Assembly: GCA_947063855.1 (NCBI GenBank) | Contig: CAMSTW010000016.1 | Span: 1-48,224 of the forward strand | Direction: 5' to 3' | Length of the DNA stretch: 48,224 nt | DNA from: an uncultured Dorea sp. | Lineage (GTDB): Bacteria > Bacillota > Clostridia > Lachnospirales > Lachnospiraceae | Shown: positions 34,216-42,749 of the stretch, piece by piece | Position numbering within the stretch: position 1 is the first letter of the stretch | How the letters are laid out: each line of letters starts with the position of its first letter | Notes under the pieces: generated by a model | Told to the model about the DNA's origin: nothing | What the model saw: the letters and a program-made list of their open reading frames with translations, nothing else | Databases searched by the model: none | Made by a program: the position numbers and the translations under genes

Positions 34216-35100
34216 ATGAAAAATAAGAAAACTGGTGCAGACAGAGCATTCTCCGTGTTTATTGCAATTTTTATGATCATATTTGTAGTTGTCACTCTGT
34301 ATCCGGTTCTAAATACTCTGGCAATCTCGTTCAACGAGGGTACAGATGCTTTGAAGGGCGGAATTTATCTTTGGCCAAGGAAGTTTACGTTAAAGAATTA
34401 TGTTACAATATTGCAGAAGAATAATCTTATAACAGGAGCAGTTGTTACAGTTGCGCGAACCGTGATAGGAACATTGCTGTCTCTGGTGCTTAATGCAATA
34501 TTAGCTTTTATTGTCAGCAGGCCGAGATTCTTGTTCCGCAAACAGCTGTCACTGTTCTGGGTTATTACGATGTATGTAAACGGTGGTATGATTCCGACAT
34601 TTATCCTGTATAAGAATCTGCATCTTACGAATACATTCTGGGTATATATTGTCCCGGGCGTAATCAGCGCATTTAATATGCTTGTAATACGTACATATAT
34701 GAACGGACTTCCGAATAGTCTTGTGGAATCGGCGCAGCTTGACGGGGCCGGCTATACTACGATTTTTATTAAGATAATATCACCTTTATGTAAGCCGGTA
34801 TATGCAACAGTTGCATTGTTTGTTGCGGTCGGGCAGTGGAATTCATGGTTTGATGCAATGCTCTATAATCGTATGAGCGGGGAATATACGACATTACAGT
34901 ACGAATTGATGAAGTTGCTGTCGTCGGTAACCAACCAGGGCGCTTCGGCTGAATCTATGAAGAATGCAGTGGGGGCGGTAACGCCTACTTCTGTAAGAGC
35001 GGCGGCAACGATTATTACGATGCTTCCCATTATCTGTATCTATCCGTTCCTGCAGAATTATTTTGTAGCAGGATTAACACTTGGCGGTGTCAAGGAGTAA
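34216..35100 (+). CDS. ABC sugar permease, LplC/YtcP-like
   Basis: This 294-residue membrane protein has six hydrophobic segments. It starts with a YtcP-like N-terminus (VTLYPVLNTLAISFNEGTDALKGGIYLWPRKFTLKNY) and has the EAA loop VESAQLDGAGYTTIFIKIISPLCKP near residue 171-196. The C-terminus LQNYFVAGLTLGGVKE is the family end motif. GAGGAGG precedes ATG 34216. It is the last gene of the xylan locus, followed by a strong terminator. No ATP-binding subunit gene is present here. Confidence 0.93.
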   Translation: MKNKKTGADRAFSVFIAIFMIIFVVVTLYPVLNTLAISFNEGTDALKGGIYLWPRKFTLKNYVTILQKNNLITGAVVTVARTVIGTLLSLVLNAILAFIVSRPRFLFRKQLSLFWVITMYVNGGMIPTFILYKNLHLTNTFWVYIVPGVISAFNMLVIRTYMNGLPNSLVESAQLDGAGYTTIFIKIISPLCKPVYATVALFVAVGQWNSWFDAMLYNRMSGEYTTLQYELMKLLSSVTNQGASAESMKNAVGAVTPTSVRAAATIITMLPIICIYPFLQNYFVAGLTLGGVKE

Positions 35101-35125
35101 TTTTAATTTCTATAAAGAAAAATCT

Positions 35126-35173
35126 CCGGTGTACGAAGGAACAAGATTAAGTTCTCTGTGCACCGGTTTTTTT
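35126..35173 (+). terminator. Intrinsic terminator closing the xylan locus
   Basis: CCGGTGTAC (35126-35134) pairs with GTGCACCGG (35158-35166), with one G-T pair, and is followed by seven T residues (35167-35173). Confidence 0.85.
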
Positions 35174-35296
35174 GTCTGGATTTATCATCTGCCTGTCTCA
35201 CGTTTTTTAATGTGATTATAGAAAGTGTTAGATAAAATATATAAAAAAACGAGGGGGAGAGACCGTGATTGCGGAATAATTATGTGAATAATAACC

Positions 35297-35337
35297 AAAA
35301 TGCATGAAAATGCATATAAATGTTTGACAAAATGCAC
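35297..35337. promoter_or_regulatory. Phased AAAATGCAT direct repeats at the second sugar operon promoter
   Basis: AAAATGCAT occurs at 35297-35305 and 35307-35315 (10-base spacing), and a variant AAAATGCAC at 35329-35337 overlaps the -35 box. Direct repeats on one helix face next to and over a -35 suggest an operator, possibly for the ROK regulator at the end of this operon. Confidence 0.5.
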
Positions 35338-35352
35338 AACATAATATATAAT
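35324..35352 (+). promoter_or_regulatory. Near-consensus sigma-A promoter of the second sugar operon
   Basis: TTGACA (35324-35329) and TATAAT (35347-35352) are separated by 17 bases, a consensus match. Transcription near 35359 gives a leader of about 200 bases before ATG 35560. Such a strong promoter normally needs a repressor, and a ROK repressor gene is present downstream. Confidence 0.85.
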
Positions 35353-35367
35353 CTATTTCACCAAGTA

Positions 35368-35404
35368 CTTTTTAAATATATTTGTAGAAAGTATATTTAA
35401 AAAG
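35368..35404 (+). promoter_or_regulatory. Perfect A+T-rich hairpin at the 5' end of the leader
   Basis: CTTTTTAAATATA (35368-35380) and TATATTTAAAAAG (35392-35404) are perfect 13-base arms over an 11-base loop, beginning about 10 bases into the predicted transcript. It could be an operator dyad in DNA or a protective 5' stem in RNA. No T run follows, so it is not a terminator. Confidence 0.6.
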
Positions 35405-35413
35405 GGCATAAGA

Positions 35414-35527
35414 AAGGGCTTGCAGAGAATCCTGCGAAGGGGGATGAGGGGTTGGAGCAGGCAATTGCGGGACGGTCTGCCGACAGATTGTGGGAATGGG
35501 TTTCAGGCAGTCTGCGGGGGAGCCCTT
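35414..35527 (+). ncRNA. Candidate structured leader RNA (multibranch fold)
   Basis: The leader folds by hand into a closed structure. The outer stem is AAGGGCT (35414-35420) with AGCCCTT (35521-35527), continued by GCAGA (35422-35426) with TCTGC (35511-35515). Inside are CCTGC (35431-35435) with GCAGG (35457-35461), and CTGCC (35477-35481) with GGCAG (35506-35510). The loops are G-rich. It ends about 18 bases before the AAGGAGG ribosome site at 35546-35552. It does not match a riboswitch class I can recognise. The fold is a hand prediction without covariation support. Confidence 0.4.
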
Positions 35528-35559
35528 AGCGGATTACAATCGAAGAAGGAGGAAAAAAA

Positions 35560-36594
35560 ATGAAGAGAATGAAGAGATTATTATCCGTGTTGTTGTGTGT
35601 TGGTATGGTAGCGTGTATGGCGATTGGCTGTAACAGTGAGTCAGGATCTTCGGACAGTGGGGGTTCGGGGGATTCAGGAGACAAATCATCCGATGACGGA
35701 GAGAAGATTAAGATTGCATTTGTAATCAGCGATCTGTCGAACGAGGTATTCCTGGAACTGATGGAAGCCTGTGAGAAAGAGGCGGAAGCGAACGGCGCGG
35801 AATTTATCTTCAAGGAGGCGCAGGAGGTTCCGGATAAGATCACCGAGATTGAGAATCTGGCGAACGCAGGGTACGACGTAATCTTAAGCCATGTATCTGA
35901 CCCTGCTGCCATGCAGCCGGCGATTGCCGAGGCGCAGTCCAAGGGATGTAAGTTCATTGCCTATGATACAGATACAGAGACCAGCGACGCGTTCTTTGGT
36001 GCGGATAATACGGAACTGGGGAAACAGATTGGCTACATGGCGGCAGACTGGATCAATGAGACCTTTGATCCTTCCGAGAAGGTTAAGGTCGGACTGGCAA
36101 ACTATCCAGAATTCAACTTCCTGGTAGTAAGAGAGGACGGTATCCGGGCGGCGCTTAAAGAGAAGGCTCCGAACGCAGAGGTAGTTGTGGCACAGCAGGC
36201 AGGCTTCGTTCCGGAAGGTGTAGATGTCGGCGAAGTGTGGCTTCAGTCTCAGCCGGATCTGAATGTGATCTGCGGGATCAACGACTCTGGTATCGTTGGG
36301 ATCTATCAGTCCTTCATTGCAGGCGGCGTAGACAAGAACAAGGAAGACATGGGGTTCTTTGGATGTGACGCGACCGGAGAGGCGATGAAGCTGATCAATG
36401 AGCATGGCATCTTCCGCGGAACGATCTCTACGAATCTGGTGAACGTAGCTCCGGATTTCATCGGAACATCCATCGCACTGGCGAAGGGCGAGGAGGTAGA
36501 GCATGATTTCTATTTCCCGATGACAAGAATCCAGTATAACGAAGAGACCGGACAGGCAGAAGAAGTCGGAGAAGCGATTGACATTAACAAGTAG
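35560..36594 (+). CDS. Ribose/xylose-type sugar-binding lipoprotein (CUT2 importer)
   Basis: This 344-residue lipoprotein has a signal peptide ending in the lipobox MAIGC (Cys24), followed by a Ser/Gly/Asp-rich linker. The mature domain is a periplasmic-binding fold of the LacI/RbsB type: IKIAFVISDLSNEVFLELM, then DKITEIENLANAGYDVILSHVSDPAAMQPAI, CKFIAYDTDT and NVICGINDSGIVG. It precedes a RbsA-type ATPase and a RbsC-type permease gene, completing an importer for a monosaccharide-size ligand (pentose, polyol or similar). AAGGAGG is 8 bases before the ATG. A stable hairpin after the stop may raise its expression over the ATPase gene. Confidence 0.9.
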   Translation: MKRMKRLLSVLLCVGMVACMAIGCNSESGSSDSGGSGDSGDKSSDDGEKIKIAFVISDLSNEVFLELMEACEKEAEANGAEFIFKEAQEVPDKITEIENLANAGYDVILSHVSDPAAMQPAIAEAQSKGCKFIAYDTDTETSDAFFGADNTELGKQIGYMAADWINETFDPSEKVKVGLANYPEFNFLVVREDGIRAALKEKAPNAEVVVAQQAGFVPEGVDVGEVWLQSQPDLNVICGINDSGIVGIYQSFIAGGVDKNKEDMGFFGCDATGEAMKLINEHGIFRGTISTNLVNVAPDFIGTSIALAKGEEVEHDFYFPMTRIQYNEETGQAEEVGEAIDINK

Positions 36595-36634
36595 ACGGTA
36601 AGATGTGACTGATATTGAAAAATAGTCTATAGAG

Positions 36635-36705
36635 AAGGGGCTGGCGGAAAACGTATATTCCGGCAATGTGTATTGTCGGAATATCATGTTGGCCGGCAGC
36701 CTTTT
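36635..36705 (+). promoter_or_regulatory. Large intercistronic hairpin after the binding-protein gene
   Basis: An inner 13-pair stem, 36655-36667 with 36672-36684 (one G-T pair, tetraloop GTGT), is enclosed by AAGGGGCTG (36635-36643) pairing with CAGCCTTTT (36697-36705). Such hairpins between binding-protein and ATPase genes stabilise the upstream message or partly stop transcription. Confidence 0.65.
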
Positions 36706-36728
36706 AAGGTAAGGTGGTGTAGGAGTCA

Positions 36729-38210
<1,482 letters not shown>

Positions 38211-38221
38211 GGAGAATTTGT

Positions 38222-39190
38222 ATGAAGAAAGCATTAGATATATTAAAGAAGCATTCTGTTGAAGCAGTATTATTCGTGTTGATGCTTATGTTTACCATAG
38301 TAAAGGGAACGGTATTTCTGAACATCAATAATATTATTACGATCTTAAGACAGAGCTCGATCCTGGGAATCATGTCTATCGGTATGATGTTCTGTATGTT
38401 GTCCGGCGGACTGAATCTGGCGGTGGGTTCTATGGTCTCTCTTGTGACGGTAACGTCGGCGGTGTTCATGACTTCCATGAATGTCCCGTGGCCGGCGGCG
38501 TTCCTGATCAGTGTTGTGATATGTACCTTCTCCGGGTGGGTCACAGGGTTCATTATTGTCAAGACAAGGATCTGGCCGATGATCGGCTCGCTGGCCATGC
38601 AGACCATCCTGTCCGGCGTGGCGTATATCGTCTGCGGAGGACTGCCGATCTATGACCTTCCCAAAGGTTCGATCGTATTCGGCCAGGCGAATATCGGGGT
38701 GGTTCCGCTGCCGGTTATCATTCTGCTGCTGGTCGCTGTGATCTCGGCTTTCATTCTGAACAAGACATATTTCGGACGGCATTTCTATGTATCCGGAAGT
38801 AATGTGGAGGCGGCAAGGCTCTCTGGTATTAACACCAGCCGGATCTGTATCATGTCTTATGTGATCAGCGGTTTCCTGTGCGGTATCGCAGGCGTGATCA
38901 TGACGGGGCGGGTAAGCTCCGGCCAGCCGGCGGCAGGAAAAGGGATGGATATGACCTGTCTGACGGCGGTCGTGCTGGGCGGCGTCAGCATGAACGGCGG
39001 GGAAGGCAAGGTATCCAAGGTTGTGGTCGGCGTATTTATCCTGGGCGTGCTGAAGAACGGTATGACGATCATGAATGTGGATGAGTATACACAGATGATC
39101 GTGGAAGGTCTGATCTTCCTGTTTGCGGTATGTTTCGACAGCCTGCAGAGAATCCTGAGTGAGAGGACCGGGAAGAAGAAGGCGGCATAG
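38222..39190 (+). CDS. CUT2-type sugar ABC permease (RbsC/XylH-like)
   Basis: This 322-residue protein has about 8 to 10 hydrophobic segments. It carries the BPD_transp_2 motifs: SIGMMFCMLSGGLNLAVGSMVSLV near residue 57-80, the FYVSGSNVEAARLSGINTSR loop, and the LTAVVLGGVSMNGGEGKV block near the end. AAGGAGAA precedes ATG 38222. It acts as the dimeric membrane channel of the importer. The following 192-base gap before the next start contains a purine-rich tandem repeat. Confidence 0.93.
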   Translation: MKKALDILKKHSVEAVLFVLMLMFTIVKGTVFLNINNIITILRQSSILGIMSIGMMFCMLSGGLNLAVGSMVSLVTVTSAVFMTSMNVPWPAAFLISVVICTFSGWVTGFIIVKTRIWPMIGSLAMQTILSGVAYIVCGGLPIYDLPKGSIVFGQANIGVVPLPVIILLLVAVISAFILNKTYFGRHFYVSGSNVEAARLSGINTSRICIMSYVISGFLCGIAGVIMTGRVSSGQPAAGKGMDMTCLTAVVLGGVSMNGGEGKVSKVVVGVFILGVLKNGMTIMNVDEYTQMIVEGLIFLFAVCFDSLQRILSERTGKKKAA

Positions 39191-39204
39191 ACGAATGCGA
39201 AAGC

Positions 39205-39375
39205 AGCGCAGAGAAGCATAAAGATTACAGAGAGATGTGAGAAAGAGAGAAGCGTAAGAGAAGAAAGAAGCGCAGAGAAGCATAAAGACTACAGAGAGAT
39301 GTGAGAAAGAGAGAAGCGTAAGAGAAGAAAGAAGCGTAAGAGAACTAGAAAAGCATAAGAGAGATAGAGAAGAGA
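39205..39375 (+). repeat. 64-base purine-rich tandem repeat between permease and esterase genes
   Basis: Two nearly identical 64-base units (39205-39268 and 39269-39332; one clear C/T difference, in AAAGATTACAG versus AAAGACTACAG) are followed by a decayed third copy to about 39375. The forward strand is almost all A and G, with internal GAGAAGC and GAAGCGTAAGAGAA elements. No frame is open through it, and it has no CRISPR-like spacers. Confidence 0.85.
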
Positions 39376-39409
39376 AAGAGGCATGGAGAAGAGAAAGAAG
39401 GTGATGCAG

Positions 39410-40402
39410 ATGGGAACATATAGAAAATATTTGGAGCCGGCGTATGGGGAGAAATCATTCTCCGTTGAGATCCCTGCGCCGGAGGATATCGATATAGAGC
39501 ATCCGCAGATATGGAGGAATAAGCATATCCCGGAGTCTGCGGCGGGGATTCTGGCCGCTGTGAAAAGGACCGGCTGTTATGACGAGATCATGACCATAGA
39601 GACCACGGATACATACCTGGAACGGGAGTCAGAGCGGATACCGCTTAGGCTCTATCATCCGGGCGGAGAGGGGCCGTTCCCGGTCCTGGTGTTCTACCAT
39701 GGCGGCGCATTCATGTACAATACCTTTGCCATATATGAGTATGTGACAAGATATATTGCGAAATACGGCGGTGCGCTGGTGATCGCGGTTGAGTACCGGC
39801 TTGCCCCCGAACACAGGTGTCCGGTGGGAAGGGAGGATGCTTACGCCGCACTGGAATGGGCCGCGGCACACTGTGGGGAATATGGCGGAGATGCGTCGGA
39901 TATCACGGTCTGCGGGGACAGCGCGGGCGGTAATTTTGCGGCGGGGATCTCTCTGATGGCGCGGGACCGGAAGGGTCCTGGGATACGCAGACAGATTATG
40001 ATCTATCCGGTGACAAGCTTTGTGTTTGAGGAGCAGCCTTACTCGGAAAAACGATATGAGAAGGGATATTTTCTTGAGTACAATTCCATGAAAGACCCTC
40101 TGGCGCCGTATTTTGCGCCGGGTGATGAGAAGGCCCGGCGGGATCCTTATAATTCACCGCTGCTGGCAAAAGACCTGACGGGACTGCCGGAGGCTCTGTT
40201 CCTCTCGGCAGAGTGCGATCCGCTTCTTGACCAGGGTCTCATGTATGCGGCGCGGCTTGAGGACGCGGGCGTACCGGTGGAATATCACATATTCGAAGGG
40301 ATGATACATAGTTTCCTGAATTATACGTATGAGAAATCCTTTGCGTGCCTGGATATGATTTGCGGGGCAGTATCGAAGCGGCGGCATAAGGACGGATGCT
40401 GA
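39410..40402 (+). CDS. Alpha/beta-hydrolase fold-3 (HSL-type) esterase, cytoplasmic
   Basis: The product is about 330 residues from ATG 39410 (AAGAAGGTG upstream); in-frame ATGs at 39383 and 39404 are alternatives. It is a hormone-sensitive-lipase-like esterase without signal peptide. The oxyanion motif is VFYHGGAFMYN, the nucleophile Ser is in VCGDSAGGNFAAG, the acid Asp is in LSAECDPLLDQG and the His is in FEGMIHSFLNY. EYRLAPEHRCPVGREDAYAAL is the usual lid-proximal block. Members hydrolyse short-chain acyl or acetyl esters. Its place inside an operon for sugar import and phosphorylation implies that an acylated sugar or polyol is its substrate, which is inference. Confidence 0.85.
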   Translation: MGTYRKYLEPAYGEKSFSVEIPAPEDIDIEHPQIWRNKHIPESAAGILAAVKRTGCYDEIMTIETTDTYLERESERIPLRLYHPGGEGPFPVLVFYHGGAFMYNTFAIYEYVTRYIAKYGGALVIAVEYRLAPEHRCPVGREDAYAALEWAAAHCGEYGGDASDITVCGDSAGGNFAAGISLMARDRKGPGIRRQIMIYPVTSFVFEEQPYSEKRYEKGYFLEYNSMKDPLAPYFAPGDEKARRDPYNSPLLAKDLTGLPEALFLSAECDPLLDQGLMYAARLEDAGVPVEYHIFEGMIHSFLNYTYEKSFACLDMICGAVSKRRHKDGC

Positions 40403-40495
40403 GACGTCAGAGGAAGGATAGCCGGTGCGGAAATAGAAGATGCAGGACAGCAGTTTGGAAGAGCAGTTCAGGAAGATAAGATAGGAGATGATGGA

Positions 40496-41155
40496 ATGGA
40501 TAAGAAGAGAATCCTTGTTTTCGGAGATTCCAATACCTGGGGGTGGAATCCGGTCAATACCCTGAAACCGCCTCTTGTGAGGTGGAGTGACGAGGAGCGT
40601 TATACAGGGGTCATGCAAAGAGAGCTGGGGGACGGATATACGGTGATCACGGAAGGGCTGAATGGAAGGACGACGGTATGGGACGATCCCATCGAGGAAC
40701 ACCGCTGCGGGAAGGCCCAGCTGATTCCGCTTCTGGATTCCCATGCGCCTCTGGATCTGGTTGTTATCCTGCTGGGGTCAAATGATCTGAAGCGGCGGTT
40801 CTGCGTGACGCCCAGGGATATTGCGGAGGGAGCGGGACTGCTTGCGGCGAAGACAATGGGGCAGGTCTATGATTTCCGTGACTGCCGTCCCAGGGTACTG
40901 TTGATCTGTCCGCCAAGGCTGGGGGAGGTCGGGAAGACTCATTTTGCTCCTGTATTTGGAGGAAATGAAGAGAAATCGACCATGCTCGCGCCATACTATA
41001 AGGAAATGGCCGATCTGCACGGGGTGCATTTTCTGAATGCGGACGAGATTGTGAAAAGCAGTGAGACGGACGGGCTTCATTGGGATGTGGATCAGCATGA
41101 GAAGCTGGGAAAGGTATTGGCGGCTGAAATTGAAAAAATATTTGGTAGGGCTTGA
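40496..41155 (+). CDS. SGNH/GDSL hydrolase (arylesterase-like), cytoplasmic
   Basis: This is a 219-residue single-domain SGNH enzyme without signal peptide. Block I is ILVFGDSNTWGWNPV with nucleophile Ser12, block II Gly is in EGLNGRTTVWDDP, block III is VVILLGSNDLKRRF and the catalytic Asp-His pair is in DGLHWDVDQHEKLG. The GDSxTWGW start and GxxxRTT segment place it with the arylesterase/acyltransferase branch related to the mycobacterial MsAcT enzyme. AGGAGATG precedes ATG 40496. It is the second, structurally unrelated esterase in the operon, and its 3' end overlaps the FGGY kinase start. It would remove small acyl groups from the imported substrate. Confidence 0.85.
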   Translation: MDKKRILVFGDSNTWGWNPVNTLKPPLVRWSDEERYTGVMQRELGDGYTVITEGLNGRTTVWDDPIEEHRCGKAQLIPLLDSHAPLDLVVILLGSNDLKRRFCVTPRDIAEGAGLLAAKTMGQVYDFRDCRPRVLLICPPRLGEVGKTHFAPVFGGNEEKSTMLAPYYKEMADLHGVHFLNADEIVKSSETDGLHWDVDQHEKLGKVLAAEIEKIFGRA

Positions 41156-42638
41156 TAACGGCGGAACCTCGGTCAAGGCGGCGGTGTTCGATCTGAGCGG
41201 GAAACTGCTTGCAAAGGCAGGGCAGTTTACGGAGAATATCACGCCGAAGCCGGGCTATGTAGAGCGGGATATGGAGAAACTCTGGAAGGCGAACTGCGAG
41301 TGTGTGAAAAGGGCGGTCGAAAGCGGCGGCGTTTCCCCGGAGGCGGTGGCGGGTATCGCGGTGTGCGGACACGGGAAGGGTCTGTATGCGTGGGGAAAGG
41401 ATGGGAAACCTGCATACCACGGGATCAGTTCGACGGACGGCCGGGCCTGGAAGTATCCGGTTAAGTGGAGAGAAGAGAAGATCTGGCAGGAGATCTATCC
41501 GCAGATCTGCCAGGAACTTATGGCGTGCCAGCAGGTGTCTCTGCTGGCGTGGCTTAAGGATCATGAGCCGGAGGTGTATGCGGATATCCGGTGGGTGTTC
41601 TCGGTGAAGGACTATATCCGTTACCGGTTGACGAATGAAGCATACAGTGAGATGACGGACATCTCCGGATCGGGACTTATGGATATCGGTAAGGCGGCCT
41701 TCGACCGGGAGATGCTTGAGAAGCTGGGGATCGGAGAGGCGTATGATAAACTGGCGCCGGTGAGATATTCCAGCGATCTGTGCGGACATCTTACGAAGGA
41801 GGCGGCGGAACTTACGGGGCTTTTGGAAGGAACGCCGGTGGCGGGCGGTATGTTTGACATTGACGCCTGTGCCATTGCTTCGAATATTGTATCTGCAGAA
41901 AATATATGTACGATTGCCGGTACGTGGAGTATCAACGAATATATTTCCAGGACGCCCGTGACGGACGGCAGTGTCGCGATGAATTCTTTGTACGCGATCC
42001 CGGGGTATTATCTGATTGAAGAGTGCAGCGCGACTTCGGCGGGGAATCTGGAATGGTTCGTCGGGGAATGTATGCAGGATTATGCGGGGAGGGAAGGCAA
42101 AGCCGTCTATGATGCAATCAATGATATGGTATCCGGGGTTCCTGCGGATGAATGCGAAGTGTATTTCCTGCCGTTCCTGTATGGATCCAATGCGCATCCT
42201 CTGGGGAAGGGGAGTTTTGTGGGGCTTACGACCTATCACACAAGGGCGCATATGCTGCGGGCGGTTTTTGAGGGAGTTGCTTTCTCGCATAAGAAGCATA
42301 TAGACCGATTACTGGCCTCCCGGGATGTTCCGGATGTGATCCGTATGGCAGGAGGAGCCGTAAAGTCCGCGGTATGGGTGCAGATGTTTGCGGATGTCCT
42401 GGATATGCCCATAGAGACGGTGGAGGCAAAGGAGCTGGGCGCGCTGGGGTGTGCGATGGCCGCCGCGGTTGCCGCGGGAATCTATACGGATTATACGGAG
42501 GCGGCCCGGAACATGGTACACATTAACGAGAGAATCCTCCCGGTTCCGGAGCATGCGGCGGTGTATGTCGGGAAATATCGGAAATATCTGGCAGTCCAGG
42601 ATGCTCTGGACGGCGTCTGGGGGCAGTTCGAGGTATGA
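41130..42638 (+). CDS. FGGY carbohydrate kinase (L-xylulose kinase-like)
   Basis: The product is about 502 residues. No ATG fits; the frame runs back to 41061 inside the esterase gene. TTG 41130 gives a normal FGGY start (Lys-Lys-Tyr-Leu-Val-Gly-Leu-Asp-Asn-Gly-Gly-Thr) and overlaps the esterase by 26 bases, suggesting coupled translation. Motifs are VGLDNGGTSVKAAVFD (phosphate loop), VCGHGKGLYAWG, PVAGGMFDIDACAIAS with the catalytic Asp, ICTIAGTWSINEY, and RMAGGAVKSAVWVQMFADVL in the second domain. This pattern is closest to the L-xylulose/L-gulonate kinase branch (LyxK, SgbK). The neighbouring 3-epimerase-like gene supports L-xylulose as substrate, yielding L-xylulose 5-phosphate. Confidence 0.85.
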   Translation: MKKYLVGLDNGGTSVKAAVFDLSGKLLAKAGQFTENITPKPGYVERDMEKLWKANCECVKRAVESGGVSPEAVAGIAVCGHGKGLYAWGKDGKPAYHGISSTDGRAWKYPVKWREEKIWQEIYPQICQELMACQQVSLLAWLKDHEPEVYADIRWVFSVKDYIRYRLTNEAYSEMTDISGSGLMDIGKAAFDREMLEKLGIGEAYDKLAPVRYSSDLCGHLTKEAAELTGLLEGTPVAGGMFDIDACAIASNIVSAENICTIAGTWSINEYISRTPVTDGSVAMNSLYAIPGYYLIEECSATSAGNLEWFVGECMQDYAGREGKAVYDAINDMVSGVPADECEVYFLPFLYGSNAHPLGKGSFVGLTTYHTRAHMLRAVFEGVAFSHKKHIDRLLASRDVPDVIRMAGGAVKSAVWVQMFADVLDMPIETVEAKELGALGCAMAAAVAAGIYTDYTEAARNMVHINERILPVPEHAAVYVGKYRKYLAVQDALDGVWGQFEV

Positions 42639-42648
42639 GGTATAAAGC

Positions 42649-42735
42649 GAAGCTTGAGGTATAGCGATTTGGGATATAAAGCGGTGTGCGGGGCATAAGT
42701 GAAGCTTGAGGTATAGAGTGAAGTTCAAGATATAG
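42649..42735 (+). repeat. Degenerate GAAGCTTGAGGTATAG repeats before the dehydrogenase gene
   Basis: GAAGCTTGAGGTATAG occurs at 42649-42664 and exactly at 42701-42716 (52-base period), with a decayed copy GAAGTTCAAGATATAG at 42720-42735. Shorter pieces such as GAGGTAT and GATATAAAGCG fill the gap. It is a second repeat-filled intergenic region within the same operon. Confidence 0.75.
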
Positions 42736-42749
42736 AAGGAGGAAATTAT

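Noticed and set aside
39205-39375. Possible CRISPR array
   Set aside because: Units are contiguous 64-base copies without unique spacers, purine-only in character, and no cas gene is near.
40764-42299. Reverse-strand frame of 511 codons opposite the SGNH esterase and FGGY kinase genes
   Set aside because: The translation is rich in His, Arg and Pro with no domain motifs and lies antisense to two clear enzymes; it is a shadow caused by the codon bias of the forward genes.
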